The position numbers and the translations under genes were made by a program. The notes under the pieces are model-generated. The model did no database searches. It worked only from the letters and a program-made list of their open reading frames with translations, and was not told the DNA's origin. A stretch of 64,000 bases of DNA from Paraburkholderia sp. (GTDB lineage: Bacteria; Pseudomonadota; Gammaproteobacteria; Burkholderiales; Burkholderiaceae). This document shows, piece after piece, positions 63,550 to 64,000 of the stretch (positions are counted from its first letter, which is position 1; every line of letters starts with the position of its first letter). The stretch is from contig SCRN01000036.1 of the NCBI GenBank assembly GCA_004322045.1, positions 1 to 64,000 on the forward strand, written 5' to 3'.

Positions 63550-63651
63550 CGGAGTGGTCAGGGGTATAGCTGCTTCGCGAGATCGCGCAGTGGCGCTGAA
63601 GCCGGTCAGTCGGCTGGCGGAGTGCGGGCAGTGGATCGTGGGAGACTTTTC

Positions 63652-64000
63652 ATGCACGTAATTGTCGGGGGACTCGGCATTGCACTCGCGGCAATCGCCA
63701 TCGCGGACGCCATTCAAACGGTGATCGTGGCGCGGCATGCGCGCAAACTACCCGCCATCACAAGACTGTTCTACCGGCTTACCTGGCCGCCTTTCGTAGC
63801 ATGTGCCTGGTTCATCCCGTCGGGCTGGCGGCGCCACAAATACCTTGGCATCTATGGTCCCGTTTCCCTGTTGCTGCTGTTGGGGCTCTGGGCGGTTAGC
63901 CTAATCGTGGCCTTTGCCATGCTCCAGTGGGCGCTTGGACTGCAGCGCGACGGCATCCCGCGCGGCTTTTCCGGTGATGTGTACTTCAGCGCGGCGAGTT
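63652..64000 (+). CDS. Potassium-channel-family protein, 3' end outside window
   Basis: Starts at ATG 63652 with GGGAG about eight bases upstream; the frame is open to the window edge. N-terminal helix: HVIVGGLGIALAAIAIADAI; a second at GPVSLLLLLGLWAVSLIVAF; the last visible residues, FSGDVYFSAAS, are where the pore helix of two-TM ion channels (TLGYGD-type filter) begins. The filter itself lies beyond the edge. Such channels often occur in stress islands with universal stress proteins. Confidence 0.6.
   Translation, partial: MHVIVGGLGIALAAIAIADAIQTVIVARHARKLPAITRLFYRLTWPPFVACAWFIPSGWRRHKYLGIYGPVSLLLLLGLWAVSLIVAFAMLQWALGLQRDGIPRGFSGDVYFSAAS

Noticed and set aside
1-64000. CRISPR arrays, tRNA/rRNA genes, intact insertion sequences, integrase or attachment sites
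   Set aside because: Looked for and not found by eye. The element ends must lie outside this window or are too degraded to see.

Overview
The window reads as a stretch of a high-GC betaproteobacterial replicon, most likely Burkholderia, Paraburkholderia or a close relative. Reasons: a DUF4148 protein, the density of OmpR-type two-component systems and RND pumps, and a gene set in the last third that resembles the low-oxygen-activated (lxa) type stress islands of Burkholderia. No rRNA, tRNA, CRISPR array or intact insertion sequence was recognised. The left end belongs to a conjugative or mobilisable element, so the whole window is probably accessory DNA.

Layout. (1) 1-7014, plus strand: DNA-transfer module with a VirD4/TraG coupling protein encoded as two overlapping genes, a PriCT/Toprim primase, an LPD7-type protein, a MobC-like accessory protein and a His-triad relaxase. 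(2) 7281-9899, minus: small membrane protein, PAP2 phosphatase, MFS transporter. (3) 10043-27070, minus: a nearly gap-free block that may be one transcript. From its promoter end it runs DUF4148, response regulator, kinase, response regulator, kinase, outer-membrane factor, adaptor, HME-type RND pump, a giant CtpE-like P-type ATPase fused to PAP2 and LssY_C domains, a DedA protein fused to a degenerate PAP2 and LssY_C, DUF2127, and a secreted Adhesin_E-like protein. (4) 27556-32687, minus: two secreted proteins plus two ABC ATPases and an FtsX/MacB-type permease. (5) 33277-37077: PepSY protein, a third two-component system, and a truncated COG4705-type membrane protein. (6) 37692-44280, minus: a second tripartite RND pump with a secreted beta-propeller protein. 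(7) 44843-64000: a stress and copper module with YHS proteins, LemA, two TPM proteins, DUF2933, an ICMT-like methyltransferase, an accessory FtsH, MFS, DUF305, a YraQ-type permease, cupredoxin, CopA and a K+ channel. It is interleaved with several clearly broken genes (PHB-enzyme-like fragment, YVTN propeller, ABC1/UbiB kinase, ICMT).

How it fits together. Module 3 joins sensing (two stacked phosphorelays), export across both membranes (RND tripartite) and inner-membrane cation and lipid-phosphate chemistry (ATPase-PAP2-LssY and DedA-LssY). The two LssY proteins look like a paralogous pair in which only one PAP2 domain keeps its catalytic residues; this is the strongest candidate for an undescribed system. 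Module 7 carries at least six palindromes matching TTGAY-N4-RTCAA (FNR/ANR-type boxes) in its intergenic regions, which suggests an oxygen-responsive regulon that has been partly decaying by frameshift and nonsense mutation.
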